Below are positions 9,811 through 20,749 of a DNA stretch of 64,000 nt, piece after piece; the first letter of the stretch is position 1, and every line of letters begins with the position of its first letter. A program made the position numbers and the translations under genes. The notes beneath the pieces are model-generated. The model did not search any database and had not been told where the DNA came from. It saw only the letters and a program-made list of their open reading frames with translations. Location of the stretch: the NCBI RefSeq assembly GCF_918797505.1, contig NC_092797.1:44862157-44926156 (forward strand), written 5' to 3'. Origin of the DNA: Bemisia tabaci (Eukaryota > Arthropoda > Insecta > Hemiptera > Aleyrodidae).

Positions 9811-9936
9811 ATTTCGTCGCTTGGCTGACACAAGGGCGTAACTACCCATTGAGATGAGCCCGGAATAGCATTGAATTATAAAAAGGACAGGGTTCAACGC
9901 AGAGTGTAGTTACGCCCTTATGTCAGGTAGGCGACG
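9811..9936. mobile_element. Small palindromic element Y
   Basis: GTCGCTTGGCTGACACAAGG, continuing GCGTAACTAC, is inverted at GTAGTTACGCCCTTATGTCA, continuing GGTAGGCGAC. The spacer is about 55 bp. It would fold into a 30-bp hairpin. It is a probable MITE with one copy in the window. Confidence 0.6.
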
Positions 9937-10066
9937 ATTTCTCCGCTTTTCCACGAATCTGTGAAGGGAGGCGGATGCTGAAATGCTGTCGAGAACTTAA
10001 TGCTTATGATCTAATGAAACACTGAGGATGAAAGGGATTCTTCGATTCGTAAACAGAATTGGTCCT

Positions 10067-10225
10067 TTTGCGTGGCGTGCTTTGCGATATATCGATTGAT
10101 CTCTCATTTAAACCTATGGAAAAGGATTGATAAACAGAGTGTTCGCAACGAACCCCTTGATAATCGATTCTTCACTGCAGCTGCACATGACATCGATAGT
10201 AATCGATCATTCACGCCCCGCCACT
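10067..10225. mobile_element. Family B hAT-like MITE, copy 2 (diverged)
   Basis: It contains GCGTGGCGTGCTTTGCGATA, AACAGAGTGTTCGCAACGAA and a right end CACGCCCCGCCACTG. The left-most CAG is lost and one side of the central dyad is eroded (CCCCTTG for CACCTTG). No clean target duplication remains. Confidence 0.8.
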
Positions 10226-10704
10226 GAACTGGGCGTATCTAAGCAATACAGTCATATCAGTGCTTCAGTGCAGCAAAATACTTACAAAGATCAACCTTCA
10301 CGAAATAACGAATTGTTTGGGCAACTCGCAGCCCAATTGAGAATCCGCATGAGAAAATACATTTGTTATTTTTGAAAGCGCGTGATGAGCTGATCTAACA
10401 GTATTGTATAATCATTTTTTTAAGATTAGGCAGTTGGGAGAAGAGTAGATTCAACGGTTCGAGAAATAGCCTTGTGATGTCATATAGAGGTATTTTCCAT
10501 TTGGATGCATGTATCGTAGCAGAACTTTCACCGATGTTCTTTGCGTATGTCTACAACATACTGTAATCTGTGCAATGAAATTAGACGGAGTAAAAATTCG
10601 GGAATTTTTTGGCGGACGGATGAATTGCAACGATACCTGGCTATTCGACCCTTGCTTAGCCAAAAATTGCTCGACAATTTTTTTGCTATGAATATTCGGA
10701 CATG

Positions 10705-10830
10705 ATGTCGTGTACTGTTTATTTTTAATCTTCATGATTTCACGAATTCTTTCAAAGACTTGGTCTTTGCTCGCGATGCCGGCAGACCGCTGGAAAGAAC
10801 CCATTTCAGTTGCTCTATTATCACCCATTC
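10705..10830 (-). pseudogene. Non-LTR retrotransposon reverse transcriptase fragment
   Basis: The minus-strand reading includes ATEMGSFQRSAGIASKDQVF and then ERIREIMKIKN. These align with ATEMDFWRRSAGISRKDRVR and NETVREIMDAKQ in the longer fragment at 31660-31993. This is the segment just before the C-terminal GHVQRM motif of LINE-type ORF2 proteins. The similarity ends abruptly and the rest of the 135-codon frame is unrelated. It is a short decayed remnant. Confidence 0.65.
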
Positions 10831-11044
10831 CCCCAATTTTTGGTATTGATTTTCCCATTTGTTCGTAAAAAAACCCTGCTACCTAACTACAGAAGTGTAA
10901 ACGGCTATAGATGCTAAGGCACCGCTTTAAAATAAACGTATCTTACTACCACTGCACCTCATTTTATGCCATATTATGTGCTCAGCATTATTACTGCTGA
11001 ACACTTTGGACTTGTTTTCATCTATTTTGTCATGACATAAGGTG

Positions 11045-11045
<1 letters not shown>

Positions 11046-11092
<47 letters not shown>
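11046..11092. repeat. Poly-A tract (about 47 bp)
   Basis: A pure A homopolymer follows AAGGTG and precedes CGCTGGAGGCAG. It could be the tail of a retro-inserted transcript on the plus strand, but the 300 bp before it shows no recognisable gene or SINE and no target duplication was found. Confidence 0.8.
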
Positions 11093-11093
<1 letters not shown>

Positions 11094-11937
11094 GCTGGAG
11101 GCAGTATTAGGTGTCATTTTTAAAACGTCGAATTTGTACTTAAAATCTCCTACTATTTGAATTGCACGTTTCCTTGATCATTCCAAAACGGCAACATCGG
11201 AAAGTTTAACGGAGATCCATTCATCGGGCTTCCCACTAAATTTTTTTCTCAGAACAGAGGTTTTCATTTCAACTTTTTCCAAGCTACTCGAGAAGTTTCT
11301 TCTCGTCAGTTGCAGTTTCGAATCCGCGGAAAAATTCGATTTAATCTTCCTTTCTCCCCTTAATGCACTCGATTATAAAGGTGTCGATCCTTCCCAGAAA
11401 CTCAATTTCATTCCTCAAGAAGTGAGTAAATTACAATTTATTCTTACCTCTTCATTGCTCCTTTGGCATGTTTTTTAACGAACTACTTGATAGGTTGTGA
11501 CTAAAAAAGTTGCGTTTTAAGTTCCAATACCAGGTTCACAAGGATTACAGCTTAGAAGATTTAATTCTACATCATTTGGCACACAGAAAACCCCAAAAAC
11601 CCCCAAATTTGACCCTCTGAAAACAATGCAAAGTTCAAGCACGGAGGATGAGGAATTTAAGAAAACCGCAATTAAAGTTTGCTGGTGTTGCTGTTGGTCT
11701 CGGGAACATTCAATATCGGTGTCGATGAGCATTCAAAATTTAACAACATCATCATTTATAAAGTAAATTACGGCTTGAAACTTCGATCCGTAGGCCTTGA
11801 GAGTATTAAGATATACTTAGTATAAAAAAGTAAATATCGATACCCTAGTTCTAACGGTGGCTTAACCAAGACATATTTACAGCGGAGGGGGATCCACAGT
11901 CAAACATCTTTCTTGAAGGACTAAAGGTAGAATATAT
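11093..11937. other. Unassigned stretch
   Basis: I see nothing that can be named here: no terminal repeats, and no ORF with family features. It lies inside the putative 12 kb receptor intron. Confidence 0.35.
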
Positions 11938-12149
11938 CACTGGAAAAAAAAAGGAATCTTAAATTTGCCGCCAAGAAGTTGTTTTTCTCGAATCAAGAAT
12001 CTTTCTATTTAAAATCAACTACTTTATTGCTTACCCCGATCATTTTTTTCTTGTTTTAAGAATAATTCAGCTTAAATCAAGATAAAATAAATTCTTGGCA
12101 GCAAATTCAAGAATCTTCATGCTTGAGCTAAGCACATATTTTCTCAGTG
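11938..12149. mobile_element. Family M MITE with CACTG...CAGTG ends
   Basis: The left end CACTGGAAAAAAAAAGGAAT is followed by CTTAAATTTGCCGCCAAGAA. Inverted near the right end is TTCTTGGCAGCAAATTCAAG, then TTTTCTCAGTG. Inner sequence has further inverted AATCAAGA/TCTTGATT-type motifs. The termini resemble elements at 4853, 17668 and 49528. Confidence 0.65.
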
Positions 12150-12208
12150 ATTCCTAATGATCATGAAAAGTAACCTTATGGGAAAAGTGTTTCCAGTCAT
12201 AGAGTGAG

Positions 12209-12263
12209 AGGGGGGGGGGGGGTCCAGACCCCTAGGCCTGAACCCCCACCCCCCCCTCCCGGC
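12209..12263. repeat. G-run and C-run low-complexity tract
   Basis: About 13 G are followed by TCCAGACCCCTAGGCCTGAA and then C-rich sequence (CCCCCACCCCCCCCTCCC). The two halves can pair. An opposing ORF pair across it is an artefact of the tract. Confidence 0.6.
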
Positions 12264-12640
12264 ACTGCTACCTCTTCCCAAACCAGTTTTTCCGACGTAT
12301 TGAACACTTTGAATTTGCATCTTAAGGCACATTTTCCGCGGCTCGGTCACAAATTATTTTGGATTTCATTAATAAATTGCGCTCCTCAGAACATCAACAA
12401 TGAGCCTTGTGGTAATCATTGGGCGAACTGAGAGTAAGATAAACGGCGCTTAATTTGAATCGAAGACAGTCAAAGACGTCTTAACCCCTTCAATTTTCGT
12501 GGCAATTGGAAAAGCGAACGCCTATTAAGCCCACCCTCTTCCTCGAACACTCTCTCTTTCCCACCCTCTTTGCTCGATGGCTGATCATTTAAAATGCCGC
12601 GGCATTGTTTTGAGGCTCAGCTATTTCTCCACCCTCCGAT

Positions 12641-12889
12641 TCGCCGTGCTGAGAAGAAACACCGTATGAATATTCGCACGTTGCTAAATTTCTACTCGTA
12701 AAAGCCATTTTCCCTTCAAAATTTATGTGTATTATTTTCCGCATTTTTCAAAGAATTTCAATCGCAATCGAATAAGAAGGGTTCGAAAATTTCAGTGAGG
12801 AATACTTTTAAGTTTTTCTAAAAATAAATATTGTATTAGACGTACTTTGGCTGCATTCAAATGTACTTACGGCGTTTTTCCACAGTAGA
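12641..12889. mobile_element. Family A MITE, copy 4 (diverged)
   Basis: The left end CGCCGTGCTGAGAAGAAACA continues CCGTATGAATATTCGCACGT. The right end contains TTACGGCGTTTTTCCACAGT. The interior has TTTCAAAGAATTTCAATCGC and GAATACTTTTAAG. The divergence suggests an old copy. Confidence 0.75.
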
Positions 12890-15800
12890 ATTCGACACTG
12901 TTTTCTTCGCACCTTCGATGCAGTTATTTTTTGGTGGAGGAAAATTTAACGTTGAGATTTCGTCAAGATGAACGACAAACGATTATGACGTAGAAATATA
13001 TACGGAGGTAAGGAGGGATATTTGTTTGATATCATTAATGTTTGTCGCAGAAATTAATTGTAAATCATCAAGTTTCCTCATTCTGGGCGTTTGGGCTTAA
13101 AAATTAAGAGCACAGATGATGTATTTTAATGTGCCTCATATTTTATGAGGGGCTCCAAGATTTTGTTAAACGCGATCTTTTGTAAGCTTCCATTTTTAAG
13201 AGAATGTCTTTAGAGTATTTTTAAGCTAAGTATCATAGTCTTTAAGCCATAATCCAATGGAATAATTAAGTTCAAATTCGGCCTAACAGCGAAAATTTCC
13301 ACAATTTGTCTTATTGCTGAAAATGTGTTTCAAAGGGTTAAACTTAACTTACCACGCGTTATTTTGACCTCCTGCAAGGCACAATGGAGAATACTGGTCA
13401 ATTGAAAACCAATGTATGCCTTCGGTATTTGATAGCTCTTTTTCACAAGACGAAAAAGTGAAACATTTTATAATGTATCAATAACAAAGAGACAAAAAGG
13501 AAGTGCCTACACTTCGAGCGTATTAGGAAGCAGTTTCATGACGTCATTAGGCACGGACATTTTTGTCATCGATTTTCTCAAAAATGGTGTGGTTTAAAGA
13601 AATTAAGTTATGATTCGAATTGTTTAAAATAATATTTTTCGTTACGTTGCGCCAAAATAATGGACCTTCCATTTCGTTTTCCGTGCTTTGAGTTTCACAT
13701 TTTCTAAAAATAGTAGCGTCATTTTTTAACCAAGTGTAAGTAAGCGTAAGCACGTTGGTAATTGCCTTCATAATGTTTCCTTTTCTCCCTACGAATTGAT
13801 TAAAAAAATGTTCAACTCATACCCTCTACTAAGGTTTTTGTTTGTTCTTTTCATCTTTTACTTTCAGAATTAAGTCATTTTTGAACTGACCGATTCAATT
13901 TAATGAAGGTCAGATGATAATTTTCTTCTTTCCATATTCTTCAAAATATTATTAAATGGCAATTTGATAACAATTTCTGTGTGAATTTGATGAAAATTTT
14001 CCATCAATTTGAGTAGATTTTGTTATGTCTAACCCCGTCTTCATTTCTGGTTATTCCGTACCTGAATTTTTGAAGAAATAGTACCTTTTCCGAAAAAATT
14101 TCTAGTACTCAGAATTCTGCTTTTCGATTGAAAATTAAAAAAAAAAAGGAATTTAGCCTTCTCGTCCAGTTCCTAATTTTAATGAGCGTTTCATCCATCG
14201 CAACATTTTTAAATTTTTACATGAAATAAGTGAGTAGTTTTTTCGTATCGGTGCTCTCATTTTTATTAAAGAACGGAACAAAAACAAGAAAATCACACGG
14301 TGAATGCTGTTTTCCGGTTGACCTCACCTTCAAAATATGGTAATGCGAGACCATAAGCATGCATAATTATTTTTTAAATAAATTAAACGAAATGATATTG
14401 TTCTTGTCCTTCAACGGTGTAGAAGTAGACCGGCGGCTCATTATTTTTATCTTCAGCTGGGTCGTCTAGTTTCAGAGAATAAACTGTTCCGCAGTTCTAA
14501 TTGATCGTCGGGTGCTCCAGATTTGTTCCTTGTTTTTCAATTTAACAAACGAGAATCTTACTGTGAAGTCCTTTAACATCAGCGCAGACAGATATTCACT
14601 TAACAATGTTTGGGTAATTATTTGTCTTGACAGCCTCTTTTCATTTGACACATTGTATTTGCGTATTACAGAGCATTTGTTCTATTACTTAAACCTGAAG
14701 ACGCACGTGTTTCCTTTTTTTCCCCACGGAAATATCTGATGTTGGACCACGTAGATGGAATTGTATTATGAAATTTCAGAAGTTTTCATGATTCTATCTA
14801 CAAATCCAAGGAATGTTTTATTAATTTTCATCCATGGGTATCTCTTGCGTTATTACAAATTCCTTTTTTGATTTAATAATTATTTTTCCAGCACAACAAT
14901 TGATTCAAACTGACAATTAAGATTCTCTCTCACAAAGTAAGAGTTTTTAACACTTCCTCTGTACAACTTCGAGGGCCTATTTTATCATCCCTGAGGAATG
15001 AACCGTCATTCACGGGCTATTCTGAAAAGTTGGCAACATTGTTTTTCATCTATTTAAATGTACGTGAAATAATTGATTCTTGATGAGGCAACCAACCTTG
15101 CCTGAAATCGATATTTTTAATGGATTTAAAAGGGAAAATATGGTAATGCCAACTTTTAAGAATCGGCTCTGTCGTCAGTAAAAACCGGTAAATACCAGAA
15201 AATTTAATGTCATTAATACAAATCTGGCAAATCTATCGTGGATCAGAAAATTCTTGCTCCAAGTAAAAAGTGACCAATTTGATTCAATTCATTAAATACA
15301 AATCAAGTGAATGTCAATTTATTCGCGGCAAAGAAGAACCATTTGATGTATCAGGAAAAATAAGGAAAATCCAAAATAAAAATTTAGAAGATCTCTTGCA
15401 TAAACATTTCCAGTATTTGCGAAATTTTAAAATTTCAACCGAGGAATCGAATTTTTGACCAGAGTCGAAAGCATCATTTTTTCTACACTCACAAAAATAT
15501 TTGTGTTATAGTGTTACTTTTGGTCAATATAGGAAGTAAACCCTGTAGTGTTGATTTTAGTACAGTTTTTGGTGAATTTCGCGCAGATAAAAATAGAAGG
15601 ACTTGAAAATTGGAACAGAGACTTGGATTATTTTGTGTTTTACCTTCGTATTAATCAAACTTTTGTCAAATTTTGAAATTTTTGTAAAACTTGTTCTTAC
15701 CGATTTTTCTATATCTATCTATCTAGAAAAATCGGTAAGAAAAAGTTTTACAAAAATTTCAAAATTTGATAAAGTATGGCCGATAAAGTTAACAACAGAA

Positions 15801-16132
15801 GTGATCAAACTTTTGTGTTGAGTTTTCTCTCTATGTGAGAATTTAAGCACCTTATAACCCCAAGATTCTGTGACAGAATTGCACTTGTGCTTCGTGAAGA
15901 TGTTATAATCGTTAAGAGGTGGTAAAATTGTGTTCTGCTACGATAGAAAAGTTGAAAGCTTTCAACAACCCCCAACATTTCAGTCTTACAATCAGTAAAC
16001 ATGTTACTCTTGAGATAAGAGAACTTTCAATATGGAACCGCACCAAATAATCATTTTAAGGATGCTGAAACCGTAAAATTGTAACTATAACAGTAGAGTT
16101 GAACGCATGTAACCAAATTCAGCCTAACTATA
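12890..16132. other. Long AT-rich non-coding stretch
   Basis: About 3.2 kb without a supportable gene and unusually poor in recognised MITEs. It contains a perfect-looking inverted repeat at 15657-15778 (separate entry). A short block near 15500-15540 is shared with 1915 and 2124. ORFs of 60-75 codons are lysine/asparagine/phenylalanine-rich, as expected by chance in AT-rich DNA. It forms the middle of the putative receptor intron. Confidence 0.45.
15657..15778. repeat. Near-perfect inverted repeat
   Basis: Arms of about 55 bp: TCAAATTTTGAAATTTTTGT then AAAACTTGTTCTTACCGATT on the left, and the inverse AATCGGTAAGAAAAAGTTTT then ACAAAAATTTCAAAATTTGA on the right. Only CTATCTATCT lies between the arms. 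The very short loop and high identity suggest a recent fold-back or a long RNA hairpin if transcribed. Confidence 0.75.
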
Positions 16133-16385
16133 CTTCCGTGTTAAGGAAGAATGCCGTATGAACATTCGGGGGTTACCAAATTTCCGTCGATAAAATGCTT
16201 ATGTTTAAGGAAAGTAATGGATACTTTTCTTTGAAATTTTCAGGAGCTTTAGGTGAAATTGCAAACAAAATTATCTGAAAAATTGGGAGGAAAATATTCC
16301 TAAGTTTACCAGGAAATTTTCGTTTTATCGGAATAAATTTTGCAACGCCTGAAGGTTCATACGGCGTTTTTCCTCAGCACGACAA
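16133..16385. mobile_element. Family A MITE, copy 5
   Basis: The left end is CTTCCGTGTTAAGGAAGAAT and the right end is ACGGCGTTTTTCCTCAGCAC plus GACA. The family interior is present. It stands about 105 bp upstream of the splice acceptor of the small secreted-protein exon. Confidence 0.85.
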
Positions 16386-16478
16386 AGTAGACGTTGCCTC
16401 ATTTCCTTTCATATTTTACTGTTTAACAGAAGATTATTCAACATTTTGACTTGACATTTCGTTACCGAGATACCGTAT

Positions 16479-16490
16479 CTGTTCTTGCAG
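16479..16490 (+). other. Splice acceptor of the small secreted-protein gene
   Basis: CTGTTCTTGCAG directly precedes GCTTCC at 16491, a pyrimidine-rich 3' splice site 28 bp before the chosen start codon. It implies an upstream, probably non-coding, exon that I could not place. Confidence 0.5.
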
Positions 16491-16518
16491 GCTTCCAAAT
16501 TATCATAGTCGAAGTATC

Positions 16519-16776
16519 ATGCCACGTCTCGCATGCTTCCTAATCGTATTCCTCGCCCTCGCAACATTCGGACGAGGGATGCCAGCGCAGACCGTGAAGG
16601 TCAAGGAGACAACCACAATCTATTCGAATACAGCTCCTGGTACTGCTGTAGTTCCTGTTGCTGCTGTAGCTCCTGTTCCATATCAGACGGGACCCAATCA
16701 GCAGGTGTACCAACAACAGCAGTACTACCAACAGCAACAGACAACGCCTGTGACAGTCGTGACTACAGGAAAATAA
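16519..16776 (+). CDS. Small secreted Q/T/V-rich protein, coding exon
   Basis: An 85-residue product. Residues 1-20 form a clear signal peptide (basic MPR start, then the hydrophobic CFLIVFLALATF, then GRG). The mature part is rich in Thr, Val, Pro and Gln, with TAVVPVAAVAPVPYQ at about 42-56 and a tract of YQQQQYYQQQQ at about 64-74. It has no cysteine after the signal. Such composition is seen in some insect cuticle-, egg- or saliva-associated proteins, but no family can be named. The exon opens at 16491 after the acceptor CTGTTCTTGCAG, so a 5' exon lies further upstream. The frame is open from the exon start, but the signal peptide favours this ATG. It sits on the plus strand between two A elements and inside the putative intron of the minus-strand receptor gene. 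Confidence 0.7.
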   Translation: MPRLACFLIVFLALATFGRGMPAQTVKVKETTTIYSNTAPGTAVVPVAAVAPVPYQTGPNQQVYQQQQYYQQQQTTPVTVVTTGK

Positions 16777-16795
16777 GAGTGGCAATAACACTTTT

Positions 16796-17046
16796 CGTCG
16801 TGCAAAGAAAGAACGCCGTATGAACGTTCGAGAGTTGCCAAATTTCCCTTGATAAAATATTTATTTTTGACAACATTCATGCATATTTTTCATTGAAATT
16901 TTCAGATATTTTACATGAAATTGCGTAAAAAATTGTCTGAAAGTTTTGGAAAGTAATATTCGCAATATTCCCGGTAAATTTTGTTTTTATCGGAGGAAAC
17001 TTGGCAACATCTGAAGGCTCATACTGCGTTCCTCCTTAGCACGGCA
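16796..17046. mobile_element. Family A MITE, copy 6
   Basis: The left end is CGTCGTGCAAAGAAAGAACG and the right end is TGCGTTCCTCCTTAGCACGG. It begins only 20 bp after the stop codon of the small secreted-protein gene, so it probably forms part of that transcript's 3' UTR or supplies its end. Confidence 0.85.
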
Positions 17047-17667
17047 GTATGGCGCTTTAACACAGCATGGCTTATCACTTCGTGTCGTGTATTTTGAGCT
17101 AGAACACCTATGTAGGGAGAGTAATGCTATCTCAATCATTTAATGTAAGAAAAACTGGCGCTTTCTGGTTGATCTGCGAAAATTTAGGCTTTCGTGGAGA
17201 CCTTGGGAGCCAATGCAGGCGATCATGATGACCACAAAATTCAAGACACGATACAAATATTTTAATTTCAAGCTTCTAAAGTGAGGTACAAGTATTAAAC
17301 ATTGATTAATATTTATGCCGAGTATCATATTTTTTTGAAGGTATATATATCATTGATTTTTTCTCGGAGAAAAAAAAAACAAAAAAGTATATCTACCTCG
17401 GGTTTGTTGATGTTTGGATCGGAAAGCCCTATAGATGCTTAAAAATGGAAAATCAATCAGAAATTAAGACCAAGAAGTCGAAACTTTTCCTCTATTGGTA
17501 TTTTATCCTGAGCCGTGAAGCAATGAATTAAAAAATGAACGAATTGTGCAAATTTTTGTTCTTTTTTCTTCCTGTTTTTAAACAAATTTTTCAGGTGTGT
17601 AAATAGTCTATGATGTTGAGGCAGCTTGTAAAAATAAAATTATTCTACCACTTCTACTGCTGCTAAC
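17047..17667. other. Unassigned AT-rich stretch
   Basis: No gene, terminal repeat or tandem array was recognised between the A element and the hairpin at 17668. Confidence 0.35.
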
Positions 17668-17739
17668 CACTAGGAAAAAAATAGGGTAGTCGACACAACC
17701 AGCCGCTGGTTGTGTCGACTATACCTTATTCTTTCCGTG
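17668..17739. repeat. Short perfect hairpin element
   Basis: TAGTCGACACAACCAGC and its inverse GCTGGTTGTGTCGACTA are adjacent with no real loop. They are flanked by AGGAAAAAAATAGGG / CCTTATTCTTTCC and bounded by CACTA / CCGTG. It is a 72-bp fold-back unit resembling a minimal family M terminus pair. Confidence 0.65.
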
Positions 17740-17942
17740 TATCTTTCATAAATTGACCCATTACACCTTAAATAATACACATGAACAACGTTTTGGAAAA
17801 AAAAAGTGTACTTAGCAAAAAAAACTCATTTTTTGCTCAAATTATATCTTATGATGTTTATTATGTCCATAAACCACGAAAAACTATGGGGGAGGAGGGA
17901 GGGGATGGAGAGGTCGAGGGTATCTATCCCTACAGCCCTACA

Positions 17943-18280
17943 CTGCCGTGCCAAGGAAATACACCGTATGAGCCTTCAGACGTTGCCATTTTCCTTCGAT
18001 AAAAACCTAGTTTACTCGGAAAATGTTCAATCTCTTTTTTCAAACATATTAGACAATTTTTTCGCAATTAAATCTAAAACAACGGAAAATTTCGAGGATA
18101 AATATGCATAAATTTCGTCTGAAACAAGGTAGAGAAATGGTGCTGGGTCCATACCATTTCGCGGGGTCAACAAAGCCAAGAAGTTATTGTTTTTTTCTCA
18201 TTCGTCTGAAATACATATTTTTTCAAGGGAAATGTGGCAGCTCTCGAATGTTCATACGGCGTTCTTCCTTAGTAGGGCAG
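17943..18280. mobile_element. Family A MITE, copy 7, with an internal extra segment
   Basis: The ends are CTGCCGTGCCAAGGAAATAC and GTTCTTCCTTAGTAGGGCAG. TACA on both sides is a 4-bp target duplication. At 338 bp it is about 85 bp longer than other copies. The extra sequence near 18127-18195 includes AGAAATGGTGCTGGGTCCAT. Confidence 0.85.
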
Positions 18281-18570
18281 TACAGGGATGCTTAGAGACT
18301 CTTTGGCGGGCAGGCCAGGAATGACTGGGGCACACAAAACCTCTTACAAATTTGTTTTACTTTTATGTTTTCTATAATGCCTGAACTAGATGTGCTCAAC
18401 GTAATTTTCGTGCGATTTAGCTAACCAAGAGTGCACTTGGTCCGCCTTACCTCTAGTGCGCAACAGACCCATCCCAAGTCAAATAATCGTTTAAATACGG
18501 AATAATTGGTGCAAAACTAGCACTTAGAAGCGCGCTTCGGTAATTTCGCTCATCAGCATATCGTTCCGAT

Positions 18571-18720
18571 CAGTGCTTTGCGAGATATCGATTAATCTGC
18601 CATTTAAACCTATGGAAAAGGATCGAGAAACAGGGTGTTCGCAGCGGACTCGTTAACAATCGATTCTTTTCCACGGCTTCAAATGAGGAGATATCGATGG
18701 TCGATCATTCACGCCACGCC
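18571..18720. mobile_element. Family B hAT-like MITE, copy 3
   Basis: CAGTGCTTTGCGAGATATCG, GGGTGTTCGCAGCGGACTCG and the right end CATTCACGCCACGCC are present. Both termini are shortened. The flanks GTTCCGAT and GCTCCGAT look like an 8-bp duplication with one mismatch. Confidence 0.8.
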
Positions 18721-18774
18721 TGTGGCTCCGATCGTCAGAGAGGCGGGCACTCGGAAGCTCTCCACTTCTTGGCG

Positions 18775-19786
18775 CACAGTGGATCGAGTCAATTGGAGAG
18801 GTCGGACAAAATTTGACAACTTTACAAGCTTATAACTCCGCTTATACAAAACACTAGGGGCTTATAGGGCTGCTTCGCAGCCCCTTATTTTTCCTGTACA
18901 CATTTCTCTTTCACATGTCTTATTTCTCTTTTAAAATTTCACTCATAACAACTGTTAAATTTAAAATTAAAATTAGACGTTTAAAAATTATTATTCTTTT
19001 AACAAAATCATGACTGCAAAGTTCAATTACTAATTAATTAAAAAAAATAAATCAGAAGAAAAAGGATGAAAAGAAAATAGAAATTAGTAATAAACATATT
19101 AATACACATAGAAAAGAAAATAACTAATAGCGTGAAACAATATACATATTAATGCACATTGAAAAGGAAATAACTAACAGCGTGAAACGTTCTGATTGGA
19201 AATGAGAAAGAAAAAGTGGAGGTTATTGACTTAATGAGTAAAAATTGGAAATAAGAAAAAGATGGAGCCAATCACGATTTGGGGGTAAAATTGGAAAAGA
19301 AAACACGCGGGAGAGGAAAAATGTAAGTTGATGGCAGTTGAGTGTTGGAGGTAACCTCATTTAATGATGATTGTTGAATGGAAACAGCTGATAAAAAGAC
19401 AGCAAATAATAAAGTAAGATGCGTAGCAACGTTGGTAGCAACAAAGCTTTTCCGAAAAACAAAAAAGAAAAAACCCCCACTTCCCCTCATCCAATTAATG
19501 AGTTTTTAGGGATTTAAAAATCGGGGACAAACCCCAGAAAATAATTTATAGTTTTCCCGAAGCATTGAGAACAACACCTTTCAAATGAACCAACGCCCCT
19601 CGCAATTAGTACAGTGGTTAATTCACAATTTCATTCTATTTTTCAATTTATATATTAAGATTTCCTCGTAAAATTTTCCACCAGAAGCATCCTTTTTTAA
19701 TGAAAAACGACGAAATAAACATCAAAATTTGCAGTTTTAGTAAAAAATTGATTGTCCGACCTTTCTGATTGACTCGATCCACTGTG
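18775..19786. mobile_element. Family G MITE split by a Helitron
   Basis: The left half (CACAGTGGATCGAGTCAATT, GGCTTATAACTCCG-like block, to 18853) and right half (TTTCCTCGTAAAATTTTCC to CTGATTGACTCGATCCACTG plus TG) are the two parts of one G element. Together they match copies at 28249 and 57069, apart from about 25 missing bases at the junction. The interruption is the Helitron entry below. Confidence 0.75.
18854..19660 (-). mobile_element. Non-autonomous Helitron, 807 bp
   Basis: On the minus strand the element begins TCTTAATATATAAATTG and ends with a 7-bp-stem hairpin GGGCTGCGAAGCAGCCC, nine bases (TATAAGCCC) and a terminal CTAG. It lies between A and T. The TC start, 3' hairpin near a CTRR end and A/T insertion without a target duplication are the defining Helitron signs. 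No Rep/helicase coding sequence is present, and the interior is AT-rich with G-runs near the middle. It interrupts a family G copy. Confidence 0.8.
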
Positions 19787-19868
19787 CGGCGATTCCAGAG
19801 TAATGCATTCCGCTTTGCTTCCGGTCCGCCTAGGTCTTGGTGTTCCGCGTTTTTTTTCCCCATCCGCG

Positions 19869-20034
19869 TCTGTGGCGTGTGCTTTGCGATCTATCGATTG
19901 ATCTGTCTTTTAAACCCATAGAAAAGAATCGATAAACAGGGTGTTTGCAACGAACACTTCAATAATCGATTCTTTACAACAGCTTCAAATAGGGATATAT
20001 CGATAATCGATCACTGATTCGCGCCCGCCGCGTG
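19869..20034. mobile_element. Family B hAT-like MITE, copy 4 (diverged)
   Basis: GGCGTGTGCTTTGCGATCTA, AACAGGGTGTTTGCAACGAA and a right arm GATATATCGATAATCGATCA are present. The termini are decayed (TCTGTGGCGTG left, CGCCCGCCGCGTG right) and no target duplication is clear. Confidence 0.75.
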
Positions 20035-20103
20035 AAGAGACAATCCAAAGATCCTTTGTATTGTTTCGGCTGCGAGCTTTGTTCGGCGTCTTGACACGTT
20101 TTT

Positions 20104-20354
20104 TTGCCGTGCCAAGGAAGAAACTCGTATGAAAATTTCGATGTCGCTAAATTTATCCCTACGACACATTCATTTTCGAGGAAATGTATGAATGTTTTTC
20201 CTTGAAATTTTTAGATACTGTAGACTAAATTGCAAGTGCAATTTTTTTAAAAATCGGTAGAAAAATATACGCAAATCTCCCTGAGAATTTGTAAATCATC
20301 GCATAAAATTTGGCAACGTCTGAAGGCTCATACGGCGTTTCTCCTACAAGGCAG
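20104..20354. mobile_element. Family A MITE, copy 8
   Basis: The left end TTGCCGTGCCAAGGAAGAAA and right arm TTTGGCAACGTCTGAAGGCT with CATACGGCGTTTCTCCTACA are preserved. The right terminus lacks part of TTAGCACGG. Confidence 0.8.
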
Positions 20355-20749
20355 CTTTGCCGTCGGGTTCCTCGAGACAGCTTAAATAATTACGGACACT
20401 CGAGTTGACCGTGTTTTTGTCGTTGCTTAAAAATTCAACACACTTTAAGTGTCGGGTCGTTGTCGCGGCATCTAAGTTCTGTCTCCGTCTCCAGAGAAAA
20501 AATAAATAAATGTTGCGGAGTCAGGAAGAGCCGCCGTTTTACAGTCGAATGAGCGTAACTCTATTTCAAATTTGCAAAGTTGGACGTCTTTCAATAAAAA
20601 AGAACTATTTTTATTGTGGCGAAGACCCTAAGGTCCATAAAAACACATGAATTACACAGCCCTACACCGAGGAAAATTTTTAAGTTAACATTTCCTGGAC
20701 AATCATTTTCTTTGAGTCAGTTCATGAAAGATAGCGAAAAATCACTAAC
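20355..20749. other. Possible intron sequence
   Basis: Immediately downstream (minus sense) of the putative first coding exon. No other feature is recognised. Confidence 0.3.
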
